Position numbers and translations under genes: made by a program. This document shows, piece by piece, positions 16,079 to 24,173 of a stretch of 64,000 bases of DNA. Numbering within the stretch: the first letter of the stretch is position 1; each line of letters opens with the position of its first letter. Where the stretch lies: positions 868,001-932,000 of the forward strand of contig NZ_CP050177.1 in assembly GCF_011694815.1 (NCBI RefSeq), in the 5' to 3' direction. The stretch is from Streptomyces liangshanensis (GTDB taxonomy: Bacteria > Actinomycetota > Actinomycetes > Streptomycetales > Streptomycetaceae). Below the pieces are notes generated by a model. The model was not told the origin of the DNA. It saw only the letters and a program-made list of their open reading frames with translations, and made no database searches.

Positions 16079-16702
16079 TCACCCCTCGGTGGGCCGCCCG
16101 CCGTCCATCCCGCCGTCGTCCATCCCGCTGTCGCCGGTCCCGCCGGCCGACCTCGCGAGCGCGAGCGCCCGCCGTTCGATGCTCGCCGCGAAGCGCGGGG
16201 TCTCCCGGCGGTTGTGGTCGCCGGACGCGGCCTGCCGGTCCGCCGCCGCCCGCTCGAAGCTGATGCCGTGCTCCTCGTTGAAGGCCAGGAACTCCACCGT
16301 CGGGTGGCTGACCACCTGATTGGTGTACGTGAGGGTCCCGTCGCCGTTGTCCGTGACGGACAGGTCCCAGATCACCTGAACGGTCGTCCAGCCGTGCGGG
16401 GTGAGCACGTCCGAGGTGGAGACCATGTGGCAGTGGTCCCGGTCCAGGATCTCCCCGACGTAGTGCTGGATCACCAGGCCACTGCCGATCATCTCCACAT
16501 TGATCGACATCGGCCTGCCGTCGTCGGTGGTGGTGTAGCCGGCCGCCTTGTGGTCCGGCGGGGCGCAGCGCCGGTACTCCTCGTCGGGCAGGTTCAGGAG
16601 CCAGTTGCCGATGTCCACGGCCTCCAGGGGGGCGTTGATCGTGGCCGTCTCCGTGGAGGACGACAGGAAGAGATCGGAAAGAATCTCGCTCTGCACGGTC
16701 AT
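16079..16702 (-). CDS. Hypothetical protein, possibly SRPBCC-like
   Basis: 207 residues from the ATG at 16702, with GAGAGGGAG upstream. The central part alternates strands and short helices: NAPLEAVDIGNWLLNLPDEEYRRC, SINVEMIGSGLVIQHYVGEI, CHMVSTSDVLTPHGWTTVQVIWDLSVTDNGDGTLTYTNQVVSHPTVEFLAF. That order recalls START/SRPBCC ligand-binding proteins, but no diagnostic motif is present. The tail is rich in Gly, Asp and Met and probably disordered. Cytoplasmic. Its stop is 13 bases from that of the DUF488 gene, so the two converge with almost no gap. Confidence 0.65.
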   Translation of the reverse strand: MTVQSEILSDLFLSSSTETATINAPLEAVDIGNWLLNLPDEEYRRCAPPDHKAAGYTTTDDGRPMSINVEMIGSGLVIQHYVGEILDRDHCHMVSTSDVLTPHGWTTVQVIWDLSVTDNGDGTLTYTNQVVSHPTVEFLAFNEEHGISFERAAADRQAASGDHNRRETPRFAASIERRALALARSAGGTGDSGMDDGGMDGGRPTEG

Positions 16703-16950
16703 CGGACGTTCTCCCTCTCGGCCGGAACACGCCATACGCGGGCATATCCACCCTAACGCCGCCGCCCCGGAGAGCGCCCGGGCACGGCCGTAACACCAGG
16801 ACACCACGCCACCCCTCGTACACCGCCGCCGTCAACGCCCTTGCCCCGAAAGGGCGTTACCGGACCCTGCGGGGAACCGGCGCGCTTCGCCGAGGACTTG
16901 CGGCACGGGTCTTGCGCCGCCCGAGGGGCGCCCTTACCCTCCCGTTAACT

Positions 16951-16969
16951 GTTAGGAAGGTTTCCTTTC
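16951..16969 (+). promoter_or_regulatory. AGGAAGGTTTCCT-type operator upstream of the double beta-helix gene
   Basis: GTTAGGAAGGTTTCCTTTC contains the near-perfect palindrome AGGAA-GG-TTTCCT, centred about 60 bp before the start codon of the secreted beta-helix protein, with a preceding GTTAACT. Similar TTAGGAAAG-TTTCCTAA boxes are known upstream of Streptomyces glycoside hydrolase genes such as chitosanases, where a CsnR-type repressor binds. Assignment to that regulator family is inference from similarity. The rest of the 318-bp gap (16703-17020) shows nothing else recognisable. Confidence 0.55.
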
Positions 16970-17020
16970 GGTTGTGCGCGCGCAGTCCTGTCACTCCACG
17001 CCACCTCTCCAAGGACACTC

Positions 17021-20000
17021 ATGCCACTTGGACATCGCACCCCCCACCCCGCCACTCCTCCGCCCCGCCCGAGGAACCGCTGGTCAGTGGTCCTCGCGGT
17101 CACCCTCGCCGGCGTCACCGCGGCCGCCGGCCTCGCGGGTACGAGCAGCGGCCCCGCCCCCGCGAACCTCACGCCCTCCCTCGCGGCGGCCGCCGCGATC
17201 CCGGACCTCAGCAGCGCGAACCGCCGCGCTCCCGTCGCCGGGCTGCCCGACTGGAGCAAGGCCGGGTACCGGGGCGGAGCCCCCCTGCCCGGCCCCTCGG
17301 AGGCCAACCCCGACCCGGCGTGCAACGTCACCGCCCAGGAGCTGGCGACGCAGTACAACGTCCGCGCCGACGGCAGCGATGCCACGACCGGCATCCAGGC
17401 CGCCGTCGACGCCCTGCGCACCGGCTGCTCGCCCACGGCGGGCTACACCAAGCTGTCCTCGATCACCCTGCCCGCGGGCACTATCAAGGTCACCCGCCAA
17501 CTCGCCCTGGACGCCGACTACCTGGTGCTGCGCGGTGCCGGCCAGGGGCAGACCACACTGAGCTTCCGCCCGGACGCCAACACCCGCTACGACACCCTCA
17601 CCGAGGACGGCAGCGACTGGGACGAGGACGGCGCGACCCACGGCGCCGGCAAGGGCGGTTGGACCTGGCCGGGCCGTGGCCTGCTCCGCGTCCAGACCCG
17701 TGAGGTGTCGCCCAAGTACGCCGCCGACTTCGCGTCCGCCCCCGCCAACCGCAAGGACCTCTTCGAGGGGAGTGTCAACCAGCACTGGGCCAGTGGTGTC
17801 CCGCTGCGCGCGGCGTCCGCCGAGGGAACGACCAGGATCCAGCTCGCCACCAGCGCCGACATGAACCGCTTCAAGGCCGGCGGATACCTGTGGGTGGGCG
17901 CGGCCAACACCGCGAAGTTCTACCGGCAGCAGACGGTCACCGACCCGTCGACGTACATGAACCTGCACATGCGCCAGCAGATCTTCCAGATCGCGTCGGT
18001 CGACACCGCGGGCAGGAACCTGACCCTCGAAAAACCGCTGGAGTACGACCTGCCGGTCAACTCCACCTCCGACGGCTCGGCGGCGATCGACGGCACGGTC
18101 TACCCCAGCCGGGTCACCCCGCTCAAGGTCGTCCAGGGCGTCGGCATCGAGGACCTGACCCTCACCCAGGACATGACCGGGATGCCGAAGCTGGGCGGAG
18201 GCACCTACAACCTCGACCCGGCGGACGCCAGGAACAACTACGGCAACATGGCGCCCGAGTACGCGCAGCACGGCATCGTGCTCAAGTGGGCGGCCAACGT
18301 GTGGATCAGGCGTGTCGGGACGAGGATGACCGGCTCGCACCCGATCGTCACGGAGAGCGCGAAGAACATCCAGGTCCAGGAATCGACGTTCGACGGCTCC
18401 TGGAACAAGGGCAAGGGCGGCAACGGCTACTTCCGCGGCTCGCGCGTGTGGGACTCGTTGTACGCGTACAACACCAGCCGGAATCTCCGGCACTTCACGT
18501 TCCAGTGGTCGGCGTCGGACAACGTGGTGCTGGGCAACACCTTCGACTCCGACCTGAACCTGCACGGCGGTTGGGAGCGGCGGAACCTGTTCGAGAACAA
18601 CAAGGCCACCGTGCCGTACGAGCACTCCTCGAAGAACTGCCGCGCCAACTGCGGTGAGGAGGGTGGCGGCGCGCCCGACGACTCGACCTGGTACCCGATC
18701 TGGTGGGCCGCGGGGCCCAAGGCCATCAAGTGGTCCGGTTCCAGCGGCCCGCAGAACGTGTTCTACAACAACGACCTCACCAAGCAGCGTACGCAGGGCG
18801 GCGCGTACACGGCGTACTACCCGGACCGCCAGCGGCTCTACCAGTTCGGCAGCTCGGCGACCGACCCCAAGGCCTTCCAGCACCTGGCCGTGAACGGCGC
18901 GACGATCCCGGACTGGGCGAGCAGGGAGACGCTGGACTACACCCGCTCCCCCAACTCCGGTGTCAACGCCTCCCGGACCGACAGCTCCGGCTCGCTGTTC
19001 CTCAAGTCGGCCGCGGTCGGCGCCAGCGGTGGCACCCGCGTGGCGGCGGCCGCCGACGGCCTGGTCTCCCGGGGCAAGCCCGCCACGGCCTCGTCGACCG
19101 AGGGCAGCGGCTTCGAGGCGGCGCAGGCCGTGGACGGAAGCACGACAACCCGCTGGGCGAGCGCCGAGGGAGCGGATCCGCAGTGGATCCGCGTGGACCT
19201 CGGTGGTCCGCACACGATCTCCCGGGTGAAGCTGAACTGGGAGGACGCGTACGCCACGTCGTACCGGATCCAGACCTCCGCCGACGGCGTCACCTGGACG
19301 GACGTCCACACGACGACCACCGGCGACGGCGCCACCGACGACCTCACGGTCAACGGCACCGGCCGGTACGTCCGGGTGAACGGCACGGCCCGGGGCACCG
19401 CGTTCGGCTACTCCCTCTGGGAGTTCGAGGTCTACGGATCCGCCGCCGGCGGCGGGACCGACACCACGGCCCCCTCGACCCCCGGCGGTCTCCGGGCGAC
19501 CGGCACCACGGCGAACACCGTCTCGCTGGCCTGGAACCCCTCCACCGACAACGTCGGAGTCACCGGCTACCGCGTCTACCGGGGCACACAACTCGTGGCG
19601 ACCGTGACGGGCACCACGCACACCGACTCCGGCCTCAGCCCCGCGACCTCCTACTCCTACACCGTCCGCGCCGTCGACGCGGCCGGCAACGCCTCCCCCG
19701 CCGGCACCGCCCTCACCGCCACCACCCAGCCGGGCGGAGGGGGCGGAACGACGATCGACGTGGCGACCTCGGCCCAGTTGGCCGGCGCGCTCGCCGACGC
19801 CCGGCCCGGACAGACGATCCGGCTCGCGGCCGGCGAGTACCACGGGGCGTTCGCCACCCAGCGCGCCGGTACGGCGGCCGCGCCGATCACCCTGACCGGC
19901 CCGGAGAGCGCCGTGCTCGTCAACGACGGGCCGTCCGGTGACGCGCCCGACTGCCCGGCGCCGACGGCCGGTTGGGACTCCGGGTACGGTCTGTGGCTCT

Positions 20001-20719
20001 ACGGCGCCCCGTACTGGAAGCTCACCGGCTTCACCGTCAAGGACTCCAAGAAGGGCATCGTCCTCGACAACTCGCCCCACGCAACCCTCGACCGGGTGTA
20101 CGTGCACCACGTCGACGAGGAGGCCGTGCACTTCCGGCGCTCGTCGTCCGACGGTGTGATCCAGAACTCCCGGATCAGCAACACCGGTCTGGTGCAGAAG
20201 GGGTACGGCGAAGGCGTGTACATCGGGTCCGCCGGCTCGAACTGGGGCTGCCACGGCAACACCGGCGGGGTGGACCGGGCGGACCGCGTCCAGGTGCTCG
20301 ACAACCGGTTCGGCCCGGACATCGCGGCCGAGCACATCGACGTGAAGGAGGGCACGACCGGCGGGGTCATCCGCGGCAACACCTTCAACGGCACCGGCAT
20401 CAGCGGGGAGAACTCCGCGGACTCGTGGGTGGACGTGAAGGGCATCGGCTACCTCGTCGAGAACAACACCGGCACCTTCTCCTCGCCCGGCACCTTCGCC
20501 AACGGCTACGAGACCCACAACCCCTCCACCAGCCCGTCCTTCCGGAACGGCTGCGGCAACGTGTGGCGGGGGAACCGCTCCGACCTCGGCGGGACCGGCG
20601 CGTACGCGATCAGGATCACCTCCACGTCCCAGTGCGCGGGCGACCCGAACGTCGTCCACGCGAGCAACACGGTCACCAACGCCACCTCCGGCCTGACCAA
20701 CATCCCGGTCACCCCCTAG
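17021..20719 (+). CDS. Secreted double beta-helix, discoidin and fibronectin III protein (polysaccharide-active)
   Basis: 1,232 residues with an AAGGA site before the ATG. N-terminal signal sequence (NRWSVVLAVTLAGVTAAAGLAGTSSG). First right-handed beta-helix, pectate-lyase/GH55 superfamily style (about 105-660; QYNVRADGSDATTGIQAAVDALR, LTLQGAGQGQT-like turn, ladders of N/D-rich rungs). F5/8 type C domain (about 676-810; DGSTTTRWASAEGADPQWIRVDLGG). Fibronectin III (about 815-905). Second beta-helix (about 910-1232; QLAGALADARPGQTIRLAAGEYHG, IVLDNSPHATLDRVYVHHVDEEAVHFR), resembling PL9/right-handed parallel helix lyases. Two separate catalytic-type helices in one chain is unusual and implies attack on a complex polysaccharide outside the cell. 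It is monocistronic, with a GGAAGGTTTCC box upstream and a strong terminator downstream. Confidence 0.85.
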   Translation: MPLGHRTPHPATPPPRPRNRWSVVLAVTLAGVTAAAGLAGTSSGPAPANLTPSLAAAAAIPDLSSANRRAPVAGLPDWSKAGYRGGAPLPGPSEANPDPACNVTAQELATQYNVRADGSDATTGIQAAVDALRTGCSPTAGYTKLSSITLPAGTIKVTRQLALDADYLVLRGAGQGQTTLSFRPDANTRYDTLTEDGSDWDEDGATHGAGKGGWTWPGRGLLRVQTREVSPKYAADFASAPANRKDLFEGSVNQHWASGVPLRAASAEGTTRIQLATSADMNRFKAGGYLWVGAANTAKFYRQQTVTDPSTYMNLHMRQQIFQIASVDTAGRNLTLEKPLEYDLPVNSTSDGSAAIDGTVYPSRVTPLKVVQGVGIEDLTLTQDMTGMPKLGGGTYNLDPADARNNYGNMAPEYAQHGIVLKWAANVWIRRVGTRMTGSHPIVTESAKNIQVQESTFDGSWNKGKGGNGYFRGSRVWDSLYAYNTSRNLRHFTFQWSASDNVVLGNTFDSDLNLHGGWERRNLFENNKATVPYEHSSKNCRANCGEEGGGAPDDSTWYPIWWAAGPKAIKWSGSSGPQNVFYNNDLTKQRTQGGAYTAYYPDRQRLYQFGSSATDPKAFQHLAVNGATIPDWASRETLDYTRSPNSGVNASRTDSSGSLFLKSAAVGASGGTRVAAAADGLVSRGKPATASSTEGSGFEAAQAVDGSTTTRWASAEGADPQWIRVDLGGPHTISRVKLNWEDAYATSYRIQTSADGVTWTDVHTTTTGDGATDDLTVNGTGRYVRVNGTARGTAFGYSLWEFEVYGSAAGGGTDTTAPSTPGGLRATGTTANTVSLAWNPSTDNVGVTGYRVYRGTQLVATVTGTTHTDSGLSPATSYSYTVRAVDAAGNASPAGTALTATTQPGGGGGTTIDVATSAQLAGALADARPGQTIRLAAGEYHGAFATQRAGTAAAPITLTGPESAVLVNDGPSGDAPDCPAPTAGWDSGYGLWLYGAPYWKLTGFTVKDSKKGIVLDNSPHATLDRVYVHHVDEEAVHFRRSSSDGVIQNSRISNTGLVQKGYGEGVYIGSAGSNWGCHGNTGGVDRADRVQVLDNRFGPDIAAEHIDVKEGTTGGVIRGNTFNGTGISGENSADSWVDVKGIGYLVENNTGTFSSPGTFANGYETHNPSTSPSFRNGCGNVWRGNRSDLGGTGAYAIRITSTSQCAGDPNVVHASNTVTNATSGLTNIPVTP

Positions 20720-20740
20720 GCGGCCCCTGTCGCGTGGACC

Positions 20741-20775
20741 GCACCGGCCGGACCCGTGGAGGGTCCGGCCGGTGC
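20741..20775 (+). terminator. 15-bp perfect hairpin after the double beta-helix gene
   Basis: GCACCGGCCGGACCC (20741-20755) pairs exactly with 20761-20775, loop GTGGA, 22 bases after the stop codon. Confidence 0.85.
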
Positions 20776-20793
20776 TGTGCCGCCCACTCCGGT

Positions 20794-20821
20794 GCGTGCT
20801 GCTGACCGCTCAGCAGCACGC
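20794..20821. repeat. 12-bp perfect inverted repeat upstream of a TetR gene
   Basis: GCGTGCTGCTGA (20794-20805) and its exact complement (20810-20821) are separated by CCGC. It lies 50 bp before the TetR start, beyond a first terminator, so it may be a second terminator or an operator; its length and short loop fit either. Confidence 0.6.
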
Positions 20822-20870
20822 GCCCGCGCGCAGAGGGGGTGGCAAGGCCGCTGTCGATATACTTGGACAC

Positions 20871-21464
20871 ATGCCTCGGGGAATCACCGCCAAAGGCCTC
20901 GCGACGAGGCAGCGCATCGTCGAAGGCGCGGCGGAAGTGATCCGGACGCGCGGGGTGGCGGCGACGGGCCTGGAGGACATCCGCGAGGCGACCGGGACCA
21001 GTGGCGGTCAGATGACCCACTACTTCCCCGGCGGCAAGACGGAACTGCTCCTCGCCGTCGCCCGCCACGAAGGCGAGCAGATCCTTCAGGAGCAGCGCCC
21101 TCTGCTGGACGACCTCACCTCGTGGACCGCGTGGCTGGCGTGGGCCGACGATCTGGTGGCACGGCACGAACGGCAGCGTGAGCACTGCGGCCTGAGCACC
21201 TTGCTCGGCCAGCTCGAACCGGGTGACCTCGGCGTCCGCCAGGTGTTGCTGGAGCTGTTCGAGAGCTGGGGCAACGCTCTGGAGCAGGGGATCCGGGCGA
21301 TGCAGCGTGCCGGCGAGATGGACCCGGGCGCGGATCCGCGGGAGTACGCGCGTGCCCTGCTGGCGAGTGTCCAGGGCGGTGTGGTGATGCTGCTGGCGAC
21401 GGGTTCGTCGGACTACTTCCGGTCCGCCCTGGACACCTGGTTCGCCCGCCTGCGCGTCGGCTGA
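20871..21464 (+). CDS. TetR-family transcriptional regulator
   Basis: 197 residues. N-terminal helix-turn-helix (about 8-55; TRQRIVEGAAEVIRTRGVAATGLEDIREATGTSGGQMTHYFPGGKTELL) followed by a C-terminal ligand-binding helical domain containing HCGLSTLLGQLE. TATACT (20858-20863) sits just 7 bases before the ATG and no ribosome binding site is visible, so the mRNA may be leaderless. It converges on the SDR gene at 21547-22305, whose promoter carries two palindromic operators; this regulator is the nearest candidate to bind them, but the operator sequence is not found at its own promoter. Confidence 0.88.
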   Translation: MPRGITAKGLATRQRIVEGAAEVIRTRGVAATGLEDIREATGTSGGQMTHYFPGGKTELLLAVARHEGEQILQEQRPLLDDLTSWTAWLAWADDLVARHERQREHCGLSTLLGQLEPGDLGVRQVLLELFESWGNALEQGIRAMQRAGEMDPGADPREYARALLASVQGGVVMLLATGSSDYFRSALDTWFARLRVG

Positions 21465-21546
21465 CGGTCGTCGCGGGGCGCCGGCCCGCCGTACACCGGT
21501 CACGCGCCCCCGGGCCGCCGCACCCCCGGAACATCCGTCACACCCC

Positions 21547-22305
21547 TCACACGGCCAGGAATCCGCCGTCGACCGGCAGGGTCGCGCCGTGGATGTGCGC
21601 CGCGTCGTCGCCGACGAGGAAGACCACGGCGGCGGCCACCTCCTCGGCGGTCCCGGGCCGGCGCTGCGGGTGGGCCTTGGTGAGGCCTTCCAGCATCTCG
21701 CTGTACGCCGCGTTGTGTTCCGTGACCGTGGGGCCGGGCGCGACGGTGTTGACCCTGACGCCCTGGGCCGCCAGTTCCGCCGCCCAGGACTTCGTCAGGG
21801 AGTGCAGTGCCGCCTTGCTCGCCCCGTACAGCGCGGCGACGGACATGCCGGTCTCCCCGTTGATCGAGCCCATGTTGACCACCGCGCCGCCGCCGCGCTC
21901 CACCATCGACGGCACCAGGGCGGCGGTGAGGAGGAACGGCGCCTTGACGTTGACGGCGAGGGCCCGGTCGACCTCCTCCTCGGTGGCCTCCAGCATGGAC
22001 TGCGCCGGTATGAGGACGGCGGCGTTGTTGACGAGCACGTCGATCACGCCCACCGCCTCGGTCGCGTCGCGGGCCAGGTCCCGTACCGCCTGACCGCCCG
22101 CACTCAGGTCCGCCCGTACGAAGACGGCCTTGCCGCCCTCGTCCTGAACCCGGCGCACGATGTCCTCGCCGCGCTCCGCGTCCCGCCCGGAGACCACGAC
22201 GGTGGCACCCTCCCGCGCCAGGGCCAGGGCGACGGCCCGTCCGATCCCTCCGGTCGACCCGGTGACCAGTGCGTTACGTCCCTGCATACGGCCTGCTCCA
22301 GCCAT
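21547..22305 (-). CDS. Short-chain dehydrogenase/reductase (classical)
   Basis: 252 residues behind GGAGG. All classical motifs are present: T-G-S-T-G-G-I-G near 14-21, N-N-A-A near 93, S-I-N-G-E with catalytic Ser near 145, Y-G-A-S-K near 158-162, and a VDGGFLAV ending. SGRD after beta-2 indicates NADP(H). Substrate unknown. Its promoter is overlaid by two TGGGTT-N4-AACCCA palindromes, so it is under tight repression by a dimeric regulator, probably a TetR or HxlR type. Confidence 0.88.
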   Translation of the reverse strand: MAGAGRMQGRNALVTGSTGGIGRAVALALAREGATVVVSGRDAERGEDIVRRVQDEGGKAVFVRADLSAGGQAVRDLARDATEAVGVIDVLVNNAAVLIPAQSMLEATEEEVDRALAVNVKAPFLLTAALVPSMVERGGGAVVNMGSINGETGMSVAALYGASKAALHSLTKSWAAELAAQGVRVNTVAPGPTVTEHNAAYSEMLEGLTKAHPQRRPGTAEEVAAAVVFLVGDDAAHIHGATLPVDGGFLAV

Positions 22306-22315
22306 GGCGCGCCTC

Positions 22316-22370
22316 CATTATGGGTTGGTGAACCCATAATGTTGGAGCGAAGAATGGGTTGTCAAACCCA
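22316..22370 (-). promoter_or_regulatory. SDR promoter with two TGGGTT-N4-AACCCA operators
   Basis: On the minus strand TTGACA (22365-22360), an 18-bp spacer and CATTAT (22341-22336) form a good promoter for the SDR gene. Operator 1 is an 11-bp inverted repeat (22316-22326 and 22331-22341, CATTATGGGTT arms, 4-bp gap) abutting the -10 box and start point. Operator 2 (22355-22370) shares the core and covers the -35 box. A repressor bound to both would block transcription. The site also lies upstream of the divergent gene at 22431. Confidence 0.75.
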
Positions 22371-22430
22371 GAAGTACCGCGCCCCCACCAGGGCCGGGCG
22401 GGCGCCACCCCCGAATGCGATCATGTGCGG

Positions 22431-22814
22431 ATGAACGCTCTCGGTGACGCCAGCACCCATCGCATAGTGATGGGCTTCCTGGCCGTCCTCGCGGCCGACA
22501 CCCAGGACCAGTTCGCCTGGCTGGGCGGCACCCACCTGGCGACGGAGGCCTTCGTGGAAGAGGTGGAGTTCGCCTGCGCCGTCTCCGACGGTCTCGCGGA
22601 GCGCGGCGTGCTCGAACCGGGGCACCTGCCCACCCTCCGGGCCATCGGCCGCCGCGTCGGCGAGATCGATCCGGACCGGCACGCCGACCCCTTGGCCGAC
22701 GCGCTCGCCACCGACCCCGCGTGGGACGACGTACGGCGGCTCGCCCGCCAACTCCTCGTCGCCGAGCTGGGCGACTGGCGTCAGCCGCTCCCCCGGCGGG
22801 CACGCGATATCTGA
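22431..22814 (+). CDS. Conserved-looking hypothetical protein
   Basis: 127 residues, predicted all-helical, acidic, with no signal peptide, membrane helix or known motif. Segments: ALGDASTHRIVMGFLAVLAADTQDQFAWLG, GVLEPGHLPTLRAIGRRVGEID, WDDVRRLARQLLVAELGDWRQPL. No ribosome binding site is obvious before the ATG; a leaderless start is possible. It shares the regulatory region with the SDR gene and precedes a hydrolase gene by 36 bases on the same strand, which may form an operon. Confidence 0.6.
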   Translation: MNALGDASTHRIVMGFLAVLAADTQDQFAWLGGTHLATEAFVEEVEFACAVSDGLAERGVLEPGHLPTLRAIGRRVGEIDPDRHADPLADALATDPAWDDVRRLARQLLVAELGDWRQPLPRRARDI

Positions 22815-22850
22815 ATGCGCGCCGCCCTTCCGGACTGAGAGACTCCGCTC

Positions 22851-23732
22851 ATGTCGATCGTGGAAGTGTCCCCAGGAGTGTCCCTCGCGTACGAGACGTT
22901 CGGCGATCCTTCCGATCCCGCCGTCCTGCTGGTGATGGGCCTCGGCGCGCAGATGATCGCCTGGCACGAGGACTTCTGCCGTGCCCTGGCGGAGCGCGGG
23001 CGCTACGTGATCCGGTACGACAACCGCGACTGCGGCCTTTCCACCACGTTCGACGACCACCCCGTCGACGTGGGGCGGCTCATCCACGCCGTGAGCTCGG
23101 GCGACATCCCCGCCGCCCTGGCGATGGTGCCGTACACGCTGCGGGACATGGCCGACGACGGCCTGGGCCTGCTCACCGCGCTGGGTGTCGAACGGGCCCA
23201 TGTGGTCGGATCCTCGATGGGCGGCATGATCGCCCAGACCATGGCCGTCAGCCGGCCGGAGCGGCTGCTGACCCTGACGTCGATGATGTCGTCGACCGGC
23301 GAGTCCGAGTACGGCCGCCCGAGCCCCGCGGCCCAGGCGGTGATCTCCGCCCCGAAGCCGGCCGATCGCGAGGGGTACGTCGCGGCGGCGGACGCGGAGC
23401 TGGTGTGGGCCTCGAAGCGGTACGGCAGCGCCGCGCCGCTGCGCGAGCTGGCCGCCCGGAGCTACGACCGCGCCTACTACCCGGCGGGCGCCGGACGCCA
23501 GCTCGGAGCGATGGTCCTCGGCGGCTCGCGCGCCGACGCGCTCCGCGAACTGCGCGTACCGACGCTGGTGATCCACGGTCTGGACGACACACTGATCGAC
23601 CCCAGCGGCGGGAAGCGCACGGCCGAACTCGTCCCCGGTGCGGAACTCCTGCTGCTCCCCGACATGGGGCACGACCGCCCGCGTGAACTCTGGCCCGAGA
23701 TCATCGACGCCCTGGAAGCGCACACACGCTGA
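22851..23732 (+). CDS. Alpha/beta hydrolase (RdmC-like)
   Basis: 293 residues with an alpha/beta-hydrolase fold. HG is replaced by VMGLGAQMIAW (oxyanion region about 29-39), the nucleophile elbow is G-S-S-M-G-G-M (about 122-128), the acid is in HGLDDTLI (about 245) and the histidine in DMGHD (about 273). RYDNRDCGLST is typical of the aclacinomycin methylesterase (RdmC) group and related esterases. Cytoplasmic, substrate unknown. The 36-base gap to the upstream small gene suggests co-transcription. Confidence 0.85.
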   Translation: MSIVEVSPGVSLAYETFGDPSDPAVLLVMGLGAQMIAWHEDFCRALAERGRYVIRYDNRDCGLSTTFDDHPVDVGRLIHAVSSGDIPAALAMVPYTLRDMADDGLGLLTALGVERAHVVGSSMGGMIAQTMAVSRPERLLTLTSMMSSTGESEYGRPSPAAQAVISAPKPADREGYVAAADAELVWASKRYGSAAPLRELAARSYDRAYYPAGAGRQLGAMVLGGSRADALRELRVPTLVIHGLDDTLIDPSGGKRTAELVPGAELLLLPDMGHDRPRELWPEIIDALEAHTR

Positions 23733-23761
23733 GACTCCCGGCTCCGCGCACGGCGGCGTGT

Positions 23762-23781
23762 CAGGTGATCGAGATCACCTG
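23762..23781. promoter_or_regulatory. CRP-like palindrome
   Basis: CAGGTGATC and GATCACCTG flank GA, a perfect 9-2-9 palindrome. It contains GTGA-N6-TCAC, the core recognised by CRP/FNR-type regulators including actinobacterial Crp. It lies 30 bp after the hydrolase stop and about 390 bp before the GH87-like gene, so it could also be a weak terminator. Elsewhere in the 441-bp gap (23733-24173) are a 16-bp palindrome at 23859-23874 and the promoter listed next. Confidence 0.45.
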
Positions 23782-24022
23782 TCACGCCGTTCAGGCGCCC
23801 GCGGGCAAGGGCAGATGACCGGCGAATCCCCGAGTGGGCGTACTCCTGAGGCCCCCGCCCACCCCGCGGGGTGGAGGAAAATGAATCCCACACCACGCGC
23901 GACGGAAGTTCGTCCTTAATCGCGGGCAAAACCTTGCCCTCCGCGACCGCACCGCTTAAGGCGATTCTGTGCGCACCGTGATGCATCGGTGTGCAAATCA
24001 AGGAGTGTTGACGGGCCGGGAG

Positions 24023-24050
24023 TTGAGCAGTTCAATCACGGGCGTATAGT
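24023..24050 (+). promoter_or_regulatory. Candidate promoter of the GH87-like gene
   Basis: TTGAGC (24023-24028), a 16-bp spacer and TATAGT (24045-24050). It predicts a leader of about 115 bases. GCAGTTC at 24027-24033 and its complement GAACTGC at 24052-24058 flank the -10 box and could be operator half-sites. Confidence 0.5.
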
Positions 24051-24173
24051 CGAACTGCCAGCACAGAGGGCGGGGTATCCCCACCGCCTCGATGCCCGGA
24101 CATTCCCTTCGGGCAATACCCGCTCGCGGTTTGGCGATCCCCCACAGTCGCCCATCCCATCAGAGGGTAAAGA

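Noticed and set aside
17084..20659. Very long minus-strand open frame (over 1,100 codons) opposite the double beta-helix gene
   Set aside because: It is the antisense shadow of a GC-rich gene: no signal, motif or ribosome binding site, and the plus strand has clear domains and a signal peptide.
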